Shown: piece by piece, positions 28,588-38,102 of the stretch | Position numbering within the stretch: position 1 is the first letter of the stretch | Layout: each line of letters opens with the position of its first letter | Assembly (NCBI RefSeq): GCF_020320395.1 | Contig: NZ_JAEDAH010000051.1 | Coordinates: forward strand, 1-58,299 | Direction of reading: 5' to 3' | Length of the DNA: 58,299 nt | Source of the DNA: Thalassolituus marinus | GTDB lineage: Bacteria; Pseudomonadota; Gammaproteobacteria; Pseudomonadales; Oceanobacteraceae | The notes under the pieces: generated by a model | The model's database searches: none | What the model saw: only the letters and a program-made list of their open reading frames with translations | Told to the model about the DNA's origin: nothing | Translations under genes and position numbers: made by a program

Positions 28588-29205
28588 ATTTGCCAGAACC
28601 TTATCAATCAGGCCGTACTTGAGCGCAGCTTCCGGATCCATAAAGTTATCGCGTTCAGTATCAGCGGCGACCTGCTCAACACTCTGACCAGTATGATGGG
28701 CCAGAATCGTGTTCAGGCGGTCTTTAGTGTCCTGAATGTTCTTTGCGTGAATCTGAATGTCTGTCGCCTGCCCCTGCGCGCCGCCACTTGGCTGGTGAAT
28801 CATGATACGCGAGTTTGGCACACTGAAACGTTTCCCCGGAGCACCTGCCGCCAGCAGAAAAGCCCCCATGGAGCACGCCTGGCCAATTACCATGGTGCTT
28901 ACATCAGGTTTTATAAACTGCATCGTGTCGTAGATGGACAGACCGGCTGAAACAGAACCACCTGGAGAGTTAATGTACAGGTGAATATCTTTGTCCGGAT
29001 TTTCAGATTCAAGGAACAGCAGCTGAGCAACAACCAGATTGGCCATGTGATCCTCAACAGGACCGACCAGAAAGATAACGCGCTCCTTGAGCAGGCGGGA
29101 ATAGATGTCGTAAGCACGCTCGCCGCGAGCCGACTGTTCAACCACCATTGGCACCATACCGCTGGCCTGGATGATCTCAGATTGTTCTTTCATGGAGTCA
29201 AACAT
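28576..29205 (-). CDS. clpP: ClpXP protease proteolytic subunit ClpP
   Basis: Serine peptidase that forms the 14-subunit degradation chamber. It has 209 residues. The catalytic triad is S112 (GQACSMGAF), H137 (IMIHQPSGG) and D186 (ERDNFM), one residue later than E. coli numbering. A short N-terminal propeptide is expected. It lies in the usual tig-clpP-clpX order, with a terminator on each side, which suggests partly independent control of each gene. Confidence 0.98.
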   Translation of the reverse strand: MFDSMKEQSEIIQASGMVPMVVEQSARGERAYDIYSRLLKERVIFLVGPVEDHMANLVVAQLLFLESENPDKDIHLYINSPGGSVSAGLSIYDTMQFIKPDVSTMVIGQACSMGAFLLAAGAPGKRFSVPNSRIMIHQPSGGAQGQATDIQIHAKNIQDTKDRLNTILAHHTGQSVEQVAADTERDNFMDPEAALKYGLIDKVLANRGA

Positions 29206-29240
29206 GGACTCTGTACTCCGTCACAGGTTTATTCGGTAAC

Positions 29241-29265
29241 AAAAACAGCCGCACTAGGCGACTGT
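29241..29265 (-). terminator. Terminator between tig and clpP
   Basis: On the minus strand ACAGTCGC-CTAGT-GCGGCTGT (one G-U pair) followed by TTTTTG. It lies in the 107-bp gap. Confidence 0.75.
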
Positions 29266-29312
29266 TCTTGAGTTTAGCCGTGATTCGGCCTTATGTCAGT
29301 TCCTGCTGAAAA

Positions 29313-30626
29313 TCAGGCTGGCTTATTCGCTTCGCGAATGATCTCTTCATACGAAGATTCAGCCTGAGAAACCTTAGCAGATGCCAGAACCTTCTCAACA
29401 ACCTGCTCTTCCAGAGCAAGCGCCTCGACCTGAGACTTCTGCTGAGGGTTGTTAGCATAGTAGTCGCGAACTTCAGCCGGATCCTGATATGTAGATGCAA
29501 CTTCTTCAATCAGCTGCTCAACTTTTTCAGCCGAAGGCGTCAATTCGTTTGATTCGATCACTGCATTCATCAGCAGACCAATCAGTACACGCTTCTCAGC
29601 CTGATCCTTGAACAGTTCCGCTGGCAGCTGGCGTGGATCAAGTTGCTGACCACCACCAAACTGCTGAACAGCCTGCTGACGCAGACGATCAATTTCCTGC
29701 TCGATCAGAGACGCAGGAACATCTACTTCGTTTGTCGCCAGCAGACCAGCAATCACTTGTTGCTTTGTTACATTGCGCAGAGCACGATCCAGCTCACGCT
29801 CCATATTCTTACGAACTTCAACGGTAAAGTTCTCCGCATCAGACGCTTCTACGCCAAATGACTTGAAAAACTCTTCGTTCAGCTCAGGCAGAACCGGCTT
29901 CTTAACAGTGTTTACAGTTACTTTGAACTGAGCTGGTTTACCTTTAAGTTCTTCCTTGTGGTAGTCCTCAGGGAAAGCCACATCCAGAGTCACTTCAGTG
30001 CCGGCTTTTGCGCCGACCAGGCCAGATTCGAAGCCTGGGATCATAGAGTTAGAACCCAGTGTCAGCGAGTAACCCTTGGCTGCACCACCTTCAAACGCTT
30101 CACCGTCGATGAAGCCTTCAAAGTCGATGGAAAGCTGGTCACCGTCTTCAGCTGCTTCTTCAGATTCATTCCACTGAGCATTTTGCTTACGCAGAGTGTC
30201 GATCATCTTTTCAACGTCAGCATCGGTTACGGATGCAGATTTCTGCTCAACTTCGATACCAGCGAAATCAGCAAGAGCGATCTCCGGGTAAACTTCAAAG
30301 GTGGCCTTGAACTCCAGATCCTTGCCTTCTTCATCAACAGTCGGCTCAAAGCTAGGCATACCAGCCAGCTTCACTTCTTCCTGCTGAACAGCCTGAAAGA
30401 AAGACTGTTGCATTTGCTGGTAGATTGCTTCGTAACGAGCCTGCTTACCAAACATACGCTTCGCAACATTTGCAGGCAGAGGCTTGCCCTTACGGAAACC
30501 ATTTACCTTCTGACCCTTGGCGATACGCTTCAGCTCGGTTGTCACTTTCTGTTCCAGTTCTGCTGCCGGAACACCAATGGTCATAACACGCTGAAGACCA
30601 GAAGTGGTCTCAATGGACACTTGCAT
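29313..30626 (-). CDS. tig: Trigger factor, ribosome-associated chaperone
   Basis: Binds near the ribosome exit tunnel and shields nascent chains. It has 437 residues (432 in E. coli). The N-terminal ribosome-binding domain has the signature GFRKGKPLP (usual GFRxGKxP) at about residues 43-51. The FKBP-like isomerase domain is at about 150-245 (DGDQLSIDFEGFIDGEAF, MIPGFESGLVG, FPEDYH). The C-terminal helical chaperone domain follows. The ATG at 30626 has a promoter about 76 bp upstream and no other gene in its unit ahead of it. Confidence 0.98.
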   Translation of the reverse strand: MQVSIETTSGLQRVMTIGVPAAELEQKVTTELKRIAKGQKVNGFRKGKPLPANVAKRMFGKQARYEAIYQQMQQSFFQAVQQEEVKLAGMPSFEPTVDEEGKDLEFKATFEVYPEIALADFAGIEVEQKSASVTDADVEKMIDTLRKQNAQWNESEEAAEDGDQLSIDFEGFIDGEAFEGGAAKGYSLTLGSNSMIPGFESGLVGAKAGTEVTLDVAFPEDYHKEELKGKPAQFKVTVNTVKKPVLPELNEEFFKSFGVEASDAENFTVEVRKNMERELDRALRNVTKQQVIAGLLATNEVDVPASLIEQEIDRLRQQAVQQFGGGQQLDPRQLPAELFKDQAEKRVLIGLLMNAVIESNELTPSAEKVEQLIEEVASTYQDPAEVRDYYANNPQQKSQVEALALEEQVVEKVLASAKVSQAESSYEEIIREANKPA

Positions 30627-30701
30627 AGATGCCTCTCAAATTCACTTTTCAGAACAAGATGCCCCGCTTCATGCGGACACCCGAATAATTTAAAGGTGCG
30701 G

Positions 30702-30730
30702 ATTATAGCGCAAGCAAAAGCCGGTTTTAA
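30702..30730 (-). promoter_or_regulatory. Predicted promoter for tig
   Basis: On the minus strand a consensus -10 TATAAT (30702-30707) with TTAAAA (30725-30730) at 17 bp. Confidence 0.6.
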
Positions 30731-30735
30731 ACCTT

Positions 30736-30758
30736 TAAAAAGACTTTGATAATCAAAG
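30736..30758 (-). terminator. Probable terminator of the tRNA operon
   Basis: On the minus strand CTTTGA-TTA-TCAAAG followed by TCTTTTT, about 35 bp after tRNA-His. The stem is AT-rich, so it is weak. Confidence 0.55.
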
Positions 30759-30792
30759 AGTTAGGTGAATAAGAAAAGAGAGAAAGAAGAAG

Positions 30793-30868
30793 TGGGGTGG
30801 CCGACGGGGATCGAACCCGCGACAACAGGAATCACAATCCTGGACTCTACCAACTGAGCTACGGCCAC
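30793..30868 (-). tRNA. tRNA-His (anticodon GTG)
   Basis: 76 bases with encoded CCA. The acceptor is GTGGCCG/CGGCCAC, with a C at the discriminator position and a G at -1 (30869), the identity pair of tRNA-His. The anticodon loop is ATTGTGATT. It is last in a three-tRNA operon (Pro-Arg-His). Confidence 0.98.
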
Positions 30869-30896
30869 CACAAAGAACTGCTGAGCTGCCAAAACT

Positions 30897-30973
30897 TGGC
30901 GCACCCGGCAGGGATTGAACCTGCAACCCTCGGCTTAGAAGGCCGATGCTCTATCCAATTGAGCTACGGGCGC
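30897..30973 (-). tRNA. tRNA-Arg (anticodon TCT)
   Basis: 77 bases with encoded CCA. The acceptor is GCGCCCG/CGGGTGC (one G-U pair), with anticodon loop CTTCTAA and T-loop GGTTCAATCC. It is the middle tRNA of the operon. Confidence 0.98.
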
Positions 30974-30998
30974 ATGTCCATCTAATCAGGCGATTAAA

Positions 30999-31075
30999 TG
31001 GTCGGGGTAGAGAGATTCGAACTCCCGACATCCTGCTCCCAAAGCAGGCGCGCTACCAGACTGCGCTATACCCCG
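30999..31075 (-). tRNA. tRNA-Pro (anticodon TGG)
   Basis: 77 bases with encoded CCA. The acceptor is CGGGGTA/TACCCCG, with the anticodon loop CTTTGGGAG and T-loop GTTCGAATC. It is the first tRNA of the operon, about 41 bp after the promoter. Confidence 0.98.
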
Positions 31076-31115
31076 AACGTTCACTTGAAGGGTCTCCCCT
31101 GCAAGTGCGGCGCAT

Positions 31116-31142
31116 ATTATAGTTACACCGACATGTCGTCAA
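31116..31142 (-). promoter_or_regulatory. Predicted stable-RNA promoter of the tRNA operon
   Basis: On the minus strand TTGACG (31137-31142) and TATAATAT (31114-31121 region; 15 bp to TATAAT or 17 bp to TAATAT). A very AT-rich UP-like segment lies upstream (about 31143-31170) and a GC-rich discriminator follows, both typical of growth-controlled tRNA promoters. Confidence 0.7.
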
Positions 31143-31289
31143 TTACTTTTTTAAAAAAATTAATAAAAACAATCAGTTCGGTGCCTTTACGGGAAATTCA
31201 CCAAGCTATCCCACATCCCCTTTGTGTTTACTCTGACAGCGTGAGAAAATCGCGCGCCTTATCTAACAGCTTATGGGTTACGGTTGCAT

Positions 31290-32144
31290 ATGAGTGCTCA
31301 ACTGATCGACGGCAAGGCGACAGCCGAAGCGATCCGCGATTCAATTAAACAGAAAGTCCAGGAACGTACCAACAAAGGGCTTCGCGCGCCCGGACTTGCA
31401 GTGGTTCTTGTTGGCAATGATCCTGCCTCAGAAGTCTACGTATCCCATAAGCGTAAGGACTGCGAACAAGTAGGCATCATCAGCAAAGCATACGATCTGC
31501 CGGCGTCTACCAGCCAGCAGGAACTGCTTGAGCTGATTGACACACTAAACAGTGATAACAGCGTTGATGGCATTCTGGTGCAACTGCCGCTGCCACAAGG
31601 CCTGAAAGCCGATGAGATCCTCGAGCGCATCGACCCAACCAAAGACGTCGATGGCTTCCACCCATTCAATATCGGCCGCCTGGCTCAGCGCATGCCCCTG
31701 CTGCGTCCATGCACACCTGCCGGCATTGTTGACCTGCTCGACAACACCGGCATCGATATCCGCGGCAAGCACGCTGTCATTGTCGGCGCCTCCAACATTG
31801 TTGGTCGCCCGATGGGTCTGGAGCTGCTTCTGAAAGGCTGCACAGTAACCACCTGCCACCGATTCACCCAGGACACCGCCAGCCATGTTCGTCAGGCCGA
31901 CATTGTTGTCGTCGCTGTTGGTAAACCAGGCATCGTTAAAGGCGAATGGATCAAAGATGGCGCTATTGTTATCGATGTCGGTATCAACCGCATGCCGGAT
32001 GGCAAGCTGATTGGTGATGTCGACTTTGCCGCCGCCGCAGAGCGCGCTTCGCACATCACCCCAGTGCCCGGCGGTGTTGGTCCAATGACACGAGCCAAAC
32101 TACTGGAAAACACCCTGTTCGCCTGCGAGCACCTGCACAACTGA
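31290..32144 (+). CDS. folD: Methylenetetrahydrofolate dehydrogenase/cyclohydrolase FolD
   Basis: Bifunctional one-carbon enzyme converting 5,10-methylene-THF to 10-formyl-THF with NADP+. It has 284 residues. The Y50xxxK54 active site is in EVYVSHKRK, with signatures [10 protein letters not shown] and [10 protein letters not shown], and the Rossmann segment [13 protein letters not shown]. The ATG at 31290 is preferred over an upstream in-frame TTG at 31284. With metH, it covers two steps of folate one-carbon flow in this window. Confidence 0.98.
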   Translation: MSAQLIDGKATAEAIRDSIKQKVQERTNKGLRAPGLAVVLVGNDPASEVYVSHKRKDCEQVGIISKAYDLPASTSQQELLELIDTLNSDNSVDGILVQLPLPQGLKADEILERIDPTKDVDGFHPFNIGRLAQRMPLLRPCTPAGIVDLLDNTGIDIRGKHAVIVGASNIVGRPMGLELLLKGCTVTTCHRFTQDTASHVRQADIVVVAVGKPGIVKGEWIKDGAIVIDVGINRMPDGKLIGDVDFAAAAERASHITPVPGGVGPMTRAKLLENTLFACEHLHN

Positions 32145-32160
32145 GGCAGCGTCAGAGCAG

Positions 32161-32195
32161 GCAATAAAAAGCGGGCTATGCCCGCTTTTTATTGC
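32161..32195. terminator. Bidirectional terminator between folD and cysS
   Basis: A 16-bp perfect stem GCAATAAAAAGCGGGC with loop TAT and its complement, including A5 and T5 runs. It serves both convergent genes. Confidence 0.95.
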
Positions 32196-32205
32196 CTTGA
32201 GCCCA

Positions 32206-33576
32206 TCAGGACTTCGACCATGTCGTTCCTTCCGGACCATCCTTAAGCACGATACCCTTTGCAACCAGTTCATCGCGCACCGCGTCAGCCAAAGCAAAAT
32301 CTTTTTCCTTTTTGGCTTGCTGGCGCTTCTGGATCATTTCCTCAATCCATTCAGCCTCATCACCCGCGCCGGACTGCAGAAACGTCTGTGGATCCGACTG
32401 CAGACAGCCAAGCACACCACCCAGATAGCGCAACTGCCCTGCCAGGGCCGCCTGATCAGCGCCGCTCGCTTTATTAAGATCACGAACGAGATCAAACAAT
32501 ACAGCGATGGCCACCGGCGTATTAAAGTCATCATCCATTGCAGCATGAAAGCGCTCGCTGTAGTCGTTAGCGATATCACCCACGACACCAACCGGAACAT
32601 CCAGCAACGCATTGTAAAAACGCTCAAGCTTGGTCTGAGCTTCTTTCAGACTGTCTTCGGAGTAATTAATCGCACTGCGATACTGACTGGACAGCAACAG
32701 GAAGCGCACAACTTCAGCCGGGTATTTTTCAAGAATTTCGCGAATGGTAAAAAAGTTGCCCAGAGACTTGGACATTTTTTCGCCATCAACACGAACAGCA
32801 CCCGCATGCATCCAGGTGTTAACGTATTTTTTCCCGGTTGCAGCTTCCGACTGGGCAATTTCATTTTCATGATGCGGGAATTTAAGGTCCGGGCCGCCAC
32901 CATGAATATCGAAGGTATCCCCCAGGCAGCAGGTGGACATTGCGGAACATTCAATATGCCAACCCGGACGACCAATACCCCATGGCGAATCCCAGTGCGG
33001 TTCTTCGGGCTTGGCTGACTTCCACAAGACAAAATCAAGCGGATCTTCTTTCACCTCGTCTACTTCCACACGAGCACCAGCCTCCAGTTCGTCCAGCACT
33101 TTACCTGACAGCTGACCATAACCTTCAAATTTACGCACCCGATAATAAACGTCACCATTTGCCGCTGCATAGGCAAAGCCCTTATCAATCAGGGTGTTTA
33201 CCAGATTAATAATGTCGGCGATATGGGCGGTTGCCTTAGGCTCTGCATCGGGCGGCTCAATGCCAAGGAGCTCAGAGTCTTTATGCATTTCGGCGATAAA
33301 TCGTTCGGTCAGCGTATCAAAAGCTTCGCCATTTTCGTTGGCACGCTTGATGATTTTATCGTCGATATCAGTGATATTGCGGATGTAATTCACATCAAAA
33401 CCACGATGGCGCAAATAACGGGCAATCACATCAAAAGCGACCATCACCCGCGCGTGACCAAGATGACAGAAGTCGTACACCGTCATACCGCACACGTACA
33501 TTCCGACCTTGCCTGGCACAAGGGGGATGAATTCTTCTTTCTGACGAGTCAGTGTATTAAAGATTTTTAAAGCCAT
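32206..33576 (-). CDS. cysS: Cysteinyl-tRNA synthetase
   Basis: Class I synthetase charging tRNA-Cys. It has 456 residues (461 in E. coli). The HIGH-like motif is HLGHAR after the zinc-site region [14 protein letters not shown] is exact in [10 protein letters not shown]. Zinc-binding residues continue in GWHIECSAM and HHENEIAQ. The C-terminal tail is the anticodon-recognition domain. It starts 3 bp after the glnS stop codon, so glnS-cysS form an operon. Confidence 0.98.
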   Translation of the reverse strand: MALKIFNTLTRQKEEFIPLVPGKVGMYVCGMTVYDFCHLGHARVMVAFDVIARYLRHRGFDVNYIRNITDIDDKIIKRANENGEAFDTLTERFIAEMHKDSELLGIEPPDAEPKATAHIADIINLVNTLIDKGFAYAAANGDVYYRVRKFEGYGQLSGKVLDELEAGARVEVDEVKEDPLDFVLWKSAKPEEPHWDSPWGIGRPGWHIECSAMSTCCLGDTFDIHGGGPDLKFPHHENEIAQSEAATGKKYVNTWMHAGAVRVDGEKMSKSLGNFFTIREILEKYPAEVVRFLLLSSQYRSAINYSEDSLKEAQTKLERFYNALLDVPVGVVGDIANDYSERFHAAMDDDFNTPVAIAVLFDLVRDLNKASGADQAALAGQLRYLGGVLGCLQSDPQTFLQSGAGDEAEWIEEMIQKRQQAKKEKDFALADAVRDELVAKGIVLKDGPEGTTWSKS

Positions 33577-33579
33577 GAT

Positions 33580-35250
33580 TCAGCCTTGAGTCAGAGACTT
33601 GTCTTCACGCAAGCCGATAGTCAGGTTAAATACCGGGGCATCCGGGGTGTGGTCAAAACGATCAGCAACGTAATAGCCTTCACGTTCAAACTGGAAGTTA
33701 CTTTCCGCAGCAACCGCCGCCAGCGCCGGTTCAATATAAGCCTGCACCACGGACAGCGAGTCACGGTTCACATGCTCCATAAAGTCGCCTTCGGTCTTGT
33801 CTGGCGTCGCACTGGTAAATAAGCGCTCGTAAATACGCAGTTCGGCCATTTTGCTATGCGAGGCAGAAACCCAGTGCACAACCCCTTTCGGCTTCACTTC
33901 ATCAGCAGGATCTTTACCGAGCGTATCTTCGATCAGATTGGCGCGAACCAGCGCCACATTGCCGTCGTCGTCTTTTTCATAACCGGTCGCTTCCAGCACA
34001 TAGGAACAACGCAAACGAATACGGTTGCCCGGAGTAAACTTCTTCTTGAATTTCTTACTGTATTCTTCTTTGAAGTCTGCCTGATCAATAAGAATTTCGC
34101 GCGTAAACGGCATCTCACGCGAGCCCAGATCCAGCTCCGGGTGATACGGAGCCGACAGCATTTCACAATGATTTTCCGGCAGATTCTCGATAACAACCTT
34201 AAGCGGATTGATTACCGCCATGGCGCGTGGTGCGTTTTTGTTCAGATCGTCACGCAGCGCGTGCTCCAGCATTGCAACATCAACCATGCCGTCACTACGG
34301 GTTACACCGATCATGTCGCAGAAATTGCGCACCGACCGAGGCGTAAAGCCACGGCGACGCATGCCAGAAATGGTTGGCATGCGCGGATCATCCCAGCCAG
34401 CTACCACGCCATCATCAACCAGTGCTTTGAGCTTACGCTTAGAGGTTACGGTGTAATCCAGGTTCAGGCGACCAAACTCATACTGACGCGGGCGCGCCGG
34501 AACCGGCAGATTCTCGATAAACCAATCGTACAGCGGCTTATGATCCTCAAATTCCAGCGTACACACAGAGTGGGTAATGCCTTCGATCGCATCGGACTGA
34601 CCATGAGTAAAATCATAGGTCGGGTAAATGCACCACTTGTCACCAGTCTGGTGATGATGCGCCTTACGAATGCGATAGATGATCGGATCACGCAGATTCA
34701 TATTAGGCGACGCCATATCAATCTTAGCGCGCAGCACACAAGCGCCCTCATCGAACTCACCGGCCCGCATACGTGCAAACAAATCCAGATTCTCTTCAAC
34801 CGTGCGTTCACGGTAAGGACTGTTCTTACCCGCCTCGGTCAGCGTGCCACGATACTGACGCGCCTCTTCAGGGCTCAGATCGCACACATAAGCTTTTCCC
34901 TCGCGAACAAGGTGAAGAGCCCACTCATGCAGCTGATCAAAGTAGTCTGACGCATAATGAATATCACCTGCCCAGTTGAAGCCCAGCCAGGTTACATCAT
35001 CCTTAATGGCATCGATGTATTCCTGATTCTCTTTTTCAGGGTTGGTATCGTCGAAGCGCAGATTGCATTCACCGCCAAACTGCTCAGCCACACCAAAGTT
35101 CAGACAGATGGATTTAGCGTGCCCCACATGCAGGTAACCGTTAGGCTCCGGCGGGAAACGGGTAACCACCTTGGCAACCTTGCCTGAGGCCAGGTCGTCC
35201 TGAATGATCTTCGCAATGAAATTGTGACTGATTGGAGTTGCTTCTGTCAT
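33580..35250 (-). CDS. glnS: Glutaminyl-tRNA synthetase
   Basis: Class I synthetase that charges tRNA-Gln directly. It has 556 residues (554 in E. coli). The HIGH-like motif is PPEPNGYLHVGHAKS, and the KMSKS-like motif is VTSKRKL. The catalytic block RFDDTNPEKE is typical of GlxRS enzymes. Its presence implies this organism does not rely only on the Glu-tRNA-Gln amidotransferase route. It is the first gene of glnS-cysS and divergent from ppiB, with a TATAAT -10 on its strand at 35331-35336. Confidence 0.98.
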   Translation of the reverse strand: MTEATPISHNFIAKIIQDDLASGKVAKVVTRFPPEPNGYLHVGHAKSICLNFGVAEQFGGECNLRFDDTNPEKENQEYIDAIKDDVTWLGFNWAGDIHYASDYFDQLHEWALHLVREGKAYVCDLSPEEARQYRGTLTEAGKNSPYRERTVEENLDLFARMRAGEFDEGACVLRAKIDMASPNMNLRDPIIYRIRKAHHHQTGDKWCIYPTYDFTHGQSDAIEGITHSVCTLEFEDHKPLYDWFIENLPVPARPRQYEFGRLNLDYTVTSKRKLKALVDDGVVAGWDDPRMPTISGMRRRGFTPRSVRNFCDMIGVTRSDGMVDVAMLEHALRDDLNKNAPRAMAVINPLKVVIENLPENHCEMLSAPYHPELDLGSREMPFTREILIDQADFKEEYSKKFKKKFTPGNRIRLRCSYVLEATGYEKDDDGNVALVRANLIEDTLGKDPADEVKPKGVVHWVSASHSKMAELRIYERLFTSATPDKTEGDFMEHVNRDSLSVVQAYIEPALAAVAAESNFQFEREGYYVADRFDHTPDAPVFNLTIGLREDKSLTQG

Positions 35251-35387
35251 AACGTTCCGATTCGGTTAATTGCCACCCCAGCACGGGATGACCTTGTCTG
35301 ACGGCGCTGCATGGCCGTGAAAAAGCGGCTATTATACGCATCCAGACCCCCTGTGGGATACTCGATTTCAATTAACAGAGGCTGAAC

Positions 35388-35882
35388 ATGATTCTGCTGA
35401 AAACCAACTTTGGCGACATCAAGATCGAACTGAACCACGAGAAAGCGCCAAAAACTGCAGCTAACTTCGAGAACTACGTGAAGAGCGGCTTCTATGACGG
35501 CGTCATCTTCCACCGCGTCATTGATAACTTCATGATTCAGGGCGGTGGCTTCACCACTGACTTCACTCAGAAAGAAACCGACGACTGTATCGAAAACGAA
35601 GCCGACAACGGCCTTGAGAACAAAACCGGCACCGTAGCCATGGCCCGCACCATGGACCCACACTCTGCCAGCGCTCAGTTCTTCATCAATGTCTCTGATA
35701 ACAGCTTCCTGAATCACACCAGCAAAACTACTCAGGGCTGGGGTTATGCGGTATTCGGGGAGGTTGTAGAAGGCATGGATGTGGTTAATCGCATCAAGTC
35801 AGTTCGCACCACCATGCGCATGGGCCACCAGGACGTTCCGGCTGAAGATGTCATCATCGAAAAAGCCGAACTGATCGACTGA
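35388..35882 (+). CDS. ppiB: Cytoplasmic peptidyl-prolyl cis-trans isomerase B (cyclophilin)
   Basis: Cyclophilin-type isomerase of 164 residues with no signal peptide. The core motifs are [16 protein letters not shown] and the substrate-binding [18 protein letters not shown], with [15 protein letters not shown]. The family length and start match E. coli PpiB. AGAGG precedes the ATG. The lpxH start overlaps its stop codon (TGATG). Confidence 0.97.
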   Translation: MILLKTNFGDIKIELNHEKAPKTAANFENYVKSGFYDGVIFHRVIDNFMIQGGGFTTDFTQKETDDCIENEADNGLENKTGTVAMARTMDPHSASAQFFINVSDNSFLNHTSKTTQGWGYAVFGEVVEGMDVVNRIKSVRTTMRMGHQDVPAEDVIIEKAELID

Positions 35883-36616
35883 TGAGCATCCGCCTGATAT
35901 CGGATATACATCTTGAGCCGGCGCGTCAGGCGCAGGCTCAGGGCTTTATCCACTACCTCGCAGACCTTCCGGATGACACAGAGGAACTCTACATACTGGG
36001 GGATTTCTTTGAAGTCTGGATGGGTGATGACTTTGCCCACCCGTTTGTCAGCGCCATCAAAGACGCGCTTAAAGCTGTAAGCGACCGCGGCATAACAATC
36101 TGGCTGATGCACGGCAATCGTGACTTCCTGCTTGGCGATCAATTTGCCCGGGAAAGCGGGACCATCCTGCTCGAAGACCCCTCTGTTGTAACTTTCGGCG
36201 ATGAACGCGTACTACTGATGCACGGCGACAGCCTGTGCACAGCGGACATTGAATACATGAAGGTTCGCGAGATGCTTCGCGATAAAGCCTGGCAGGCTGA
36301 CTTCCTGAACAAATCACTGGAAGAACGCATGGCTTTCGCACGCCAGGCGCGCAGCGAAAGCCAATCAGCCCACCAGATGAAAAGCGCTGAAATCATGGAT
36401 GTAACCCAGGCAGACGTTGACCGGTGCATGCAGGAAGCCGACGTGTCGATTCTGATTCACGGTCATACCCATCGCCCTGCTGTTCATGATTGGTTATTCG
36501 ACAATCAGCAGCGCCAGCGCTTAGTACTGGGAGACTGGTCAGATTCAGAAGGCTGGGAAATTGTCTGGAACTCCGAAGATGGGTTTGCCCTGCAGCAATT
36601 CTCTCTTCGCCAGTAG
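35882..36616 (+). CDS. lpxH: UDP-2,3-diacylglucosamine diphosphatase LpxH
   Basis: Hydrolyses UDP-2,3-diacylglucosamine to lipid X and UMP in lipid A synthesis, at the inner face of the membrane. It has 244 residues. Metallophosphatase ligands are in SDIHLEP (D8, H10), LGDFFEVWMGDD, HGNRDFLLG, MHGDSLCT and HGHTHRP. Translation is coupled to ppiB by a one-base overlap. It is convergent with murB, 3 bp apart; this is the point where the gene order switches between two Pseudomonas-like blocks. Confidence 0.97.
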   Translation: MSIRLISDIHLEPARQAQAQGFIHYLADLPDDTEELYILGDFFEVWMGDDFAHPFVSAIKDALKAVSDRGITIWLMHGNRDFLLGDQFARESGTILLEDPSVVTFGDERVLLMHGDSLCTADIEYMKVREMLRDKAWQADFLNKSLEERMAFARQARSESQSAHQMKSAEIMDVTQADVDRCMQEADVSILIHGHTHRPAVHDWLFDNQQRQRLVLGDWSDSEGWEIVWNSEDGFALQQFSLRQ

Positions 36617-36619
36617 TAC

Positions 36620-37627
36620 TCAGAACGGCTGGGGCTCAGGCTCCAGCTGTATCCCGAACTCACATTTAACATCTTTCTGGACCTGCCCAACCAGGCGCTG
36701 AAGGTCGTCATATTCAGCCTTGCCGTTGGTTACCAGAACCAGAGCCTGATCTTTGTGCATACCGGCATTGCCAGACCAACGCCCCTTCCATCCGGATCTT
36801 TCAATCAGCCAGCCAGCGGCCAGCTTAACGGACCCATCTGATTGCGGATATTCAGGTATATCCGGATAACGAAGCCTTAGATCAGCAGCAACTTCTTCGC
36901 ATACCACAGGGTTTTTAAAAAACGAGCCAGCATTGGGTACGGTATCCGGGTCTGGCAACTTACTGCTTCGAATCGAAACAATCTCATCAATCAATGCCTG
37001 AGGCGTAACCTCTCGCCCTTCTGCCCATTGGGCAACCGGACCGTATGACAAAACCGGACTGAATTGCTTACGCAGCCGAAACAGCACCCGCAGGATAATA
37101 AAATCGCCGCGTAACTCTTGTTTGAAAACAGAGTCGCGATAAGCGAAGCGACATTCATCTGCACTGAACATTCGCAACTGAGCTGTGCTGAGACAGAAAC
37201 CAACTACCGCCTCCAGACAATCGCTAACTTCGACGCCATAGGCACCAATATTCTGTACCGGAGCAGCACCCACAGTGCCAGGAATAAAGGCAAGATTCTC
37301 CAGTCCTGAACCAAAATCGATACTCTTGCAAACCCACTCATGCCAGTTCACACCGGCATCCACACTCACTATCCGATGTTCAGCAGTCTCTCTCAGCACA
37401 GACACTGTCCTCATGGCGGAACGCAACACCAGCGCGTTCACATCAGAGGTCAGCAACACATTACTTCCCCCACCGATTACTTTTATCGGTAACTTATGGG
37501 AAGCAGCCCAGCCGTATAAAGCAAGCAACTCGCCTACCGAGTGGAACTCGGCAAAAGCATCGGCAGAGGCAGACAGGCGAAGCGTATTGAAAGATTTGAG
37601 ACTGATATTGCGGCGTATATCCATCAC
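36620..37627 (-). CDS. murB: UDP-N-acetylenolpyruvoylglucosamine reductase MurB
   Basis: FAD enzyme that reduces UDP-GlcNAc-enolpyruvate to UDP-MurNAc in peptidoglycan synthesis. It has 335 residues, of type I (E. coli-like, 342). FAD-binding IGGGSNVLL and LAFIPGTVGAAPVQNIGAYG are present. Catalytic residues are R164 (YRDSVFK), S235 (NAGSFFKNP) and E329 (LEPEP). It overlaps the phosphatase gene as ATGATG, so the start may be the first or second Met. It is last in the seven-gene unit beginning at exbB. Confidence 0.97.
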   Translation of the reverse strand: MMDIRRNISLKSFNTLRLSASADAFAEFHSVGELLALYGWAASHKLPIKVIGGGSNVLLTSDVNALVLRSAMRTVSVLRETAEHRIVSVDAGVNWHEWVCKSIDFGSGLENLAFIPGTVGAAPVQNIGAYGVEVSDCLEAVVGFCLSTAQLRMFSADECRFAYRDSVFKQELRGDFIILRVLFRLRKQFSPVLSYGPVAQWAEGREVTPQALIDEIVSIRSSKLPDPDTVPNAGSFFKNPVVCEEVAADLRLRYPDIPEYPQSDGSVKLAAGWLIERSGWKGRWSGNAGMHKDQALVLVTNGKAEYDDLQRLVGQVQKDVKCEFGIQLEPEPQPF

Positions 37628-38097
37628 GCTCTCGTCTTAGCAACAATTTCATCGAGAAGTGCTGCAGACGCATCTTCGATAAGATCGAGCACGTGCTCGA
37701 AGCCGGAGGCACCACCATAATAAGGGTCAGGTACTTCAGATTCTGTGTAAGCTCGGGCAAACGCCTGCAGAAAAAGCTGAGGCTCTACACCGGTATTGCG
37801 CAGGTTTTTCAGATTACTGAGATTTTCACTATCCATCGCCAGCACATAGTCATAGTACTCGAAGTCCTCGGCAGCGACCTGCCTCGCACGCAAACGACTG
37901 AGATCATAGCCACGCTCAGCAGCAGCGTTAACTGAGCGAGAATCCGGCGATTTACCAACATGCCAGGCAGCCGTACCCGCCGAGTCGACTTCTATGCGGT
38001 CACTGAGTCCTCGGGCATCAACCATTGCCTGGAAAACACCATGCGCCGTCGGAGAACGACAAATATTCCCAAGACAAACAAACAGGACCCTGACCAC
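37624..38097 (-). CDS. Low-molecular-weight protein tyrosine phosphatase
   Basis: Cysteine phosphatase of 157 residues. The P-loop Cx5R is CLGNICRSP with C8 and R14 at the N-terminus, and the general acid is in VPDPYYGG. Such enzymes often act on tyrosine kinases for exopolysaccharide export, but no kinase is nearby; the same gene sits beside murB in Pseudomonas. The start codon is GTG (38095-38097), 5 bp after the ycaR stop. kdsB usually lies between ycaR and this gene but is missing here. Confidence 0.93.
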   Translation of the reverse strand: MVRVLFVCLGNICRSPTAHGVFQAMVDARGLSDRIEVDSAGTAAWHVGKSPDSRSVNAAAERGYDLSRLRARQVAAEDFEYYDYVLAMDSENLSNLKNLRNTGVEPQLFLQAFARAYTESEVPDPYYGGASGFEHVLDLIEDASAALLDEIVAKTRA

Positions 38098-38102
38098 CAG
38101 GC

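Noticed and set aside
30797-31348. Short ORFs over the tRNA-His, tRNA-Arg and tRNA-Pro genes
   Set aside because: They translate tRNA sequence; such frames are a common annotation artefact.
33856-34950. 364-codon open frame on the plus strand
   Set aside because: It lies antisense within glnS; the frame is open only because of glnS codon bias.
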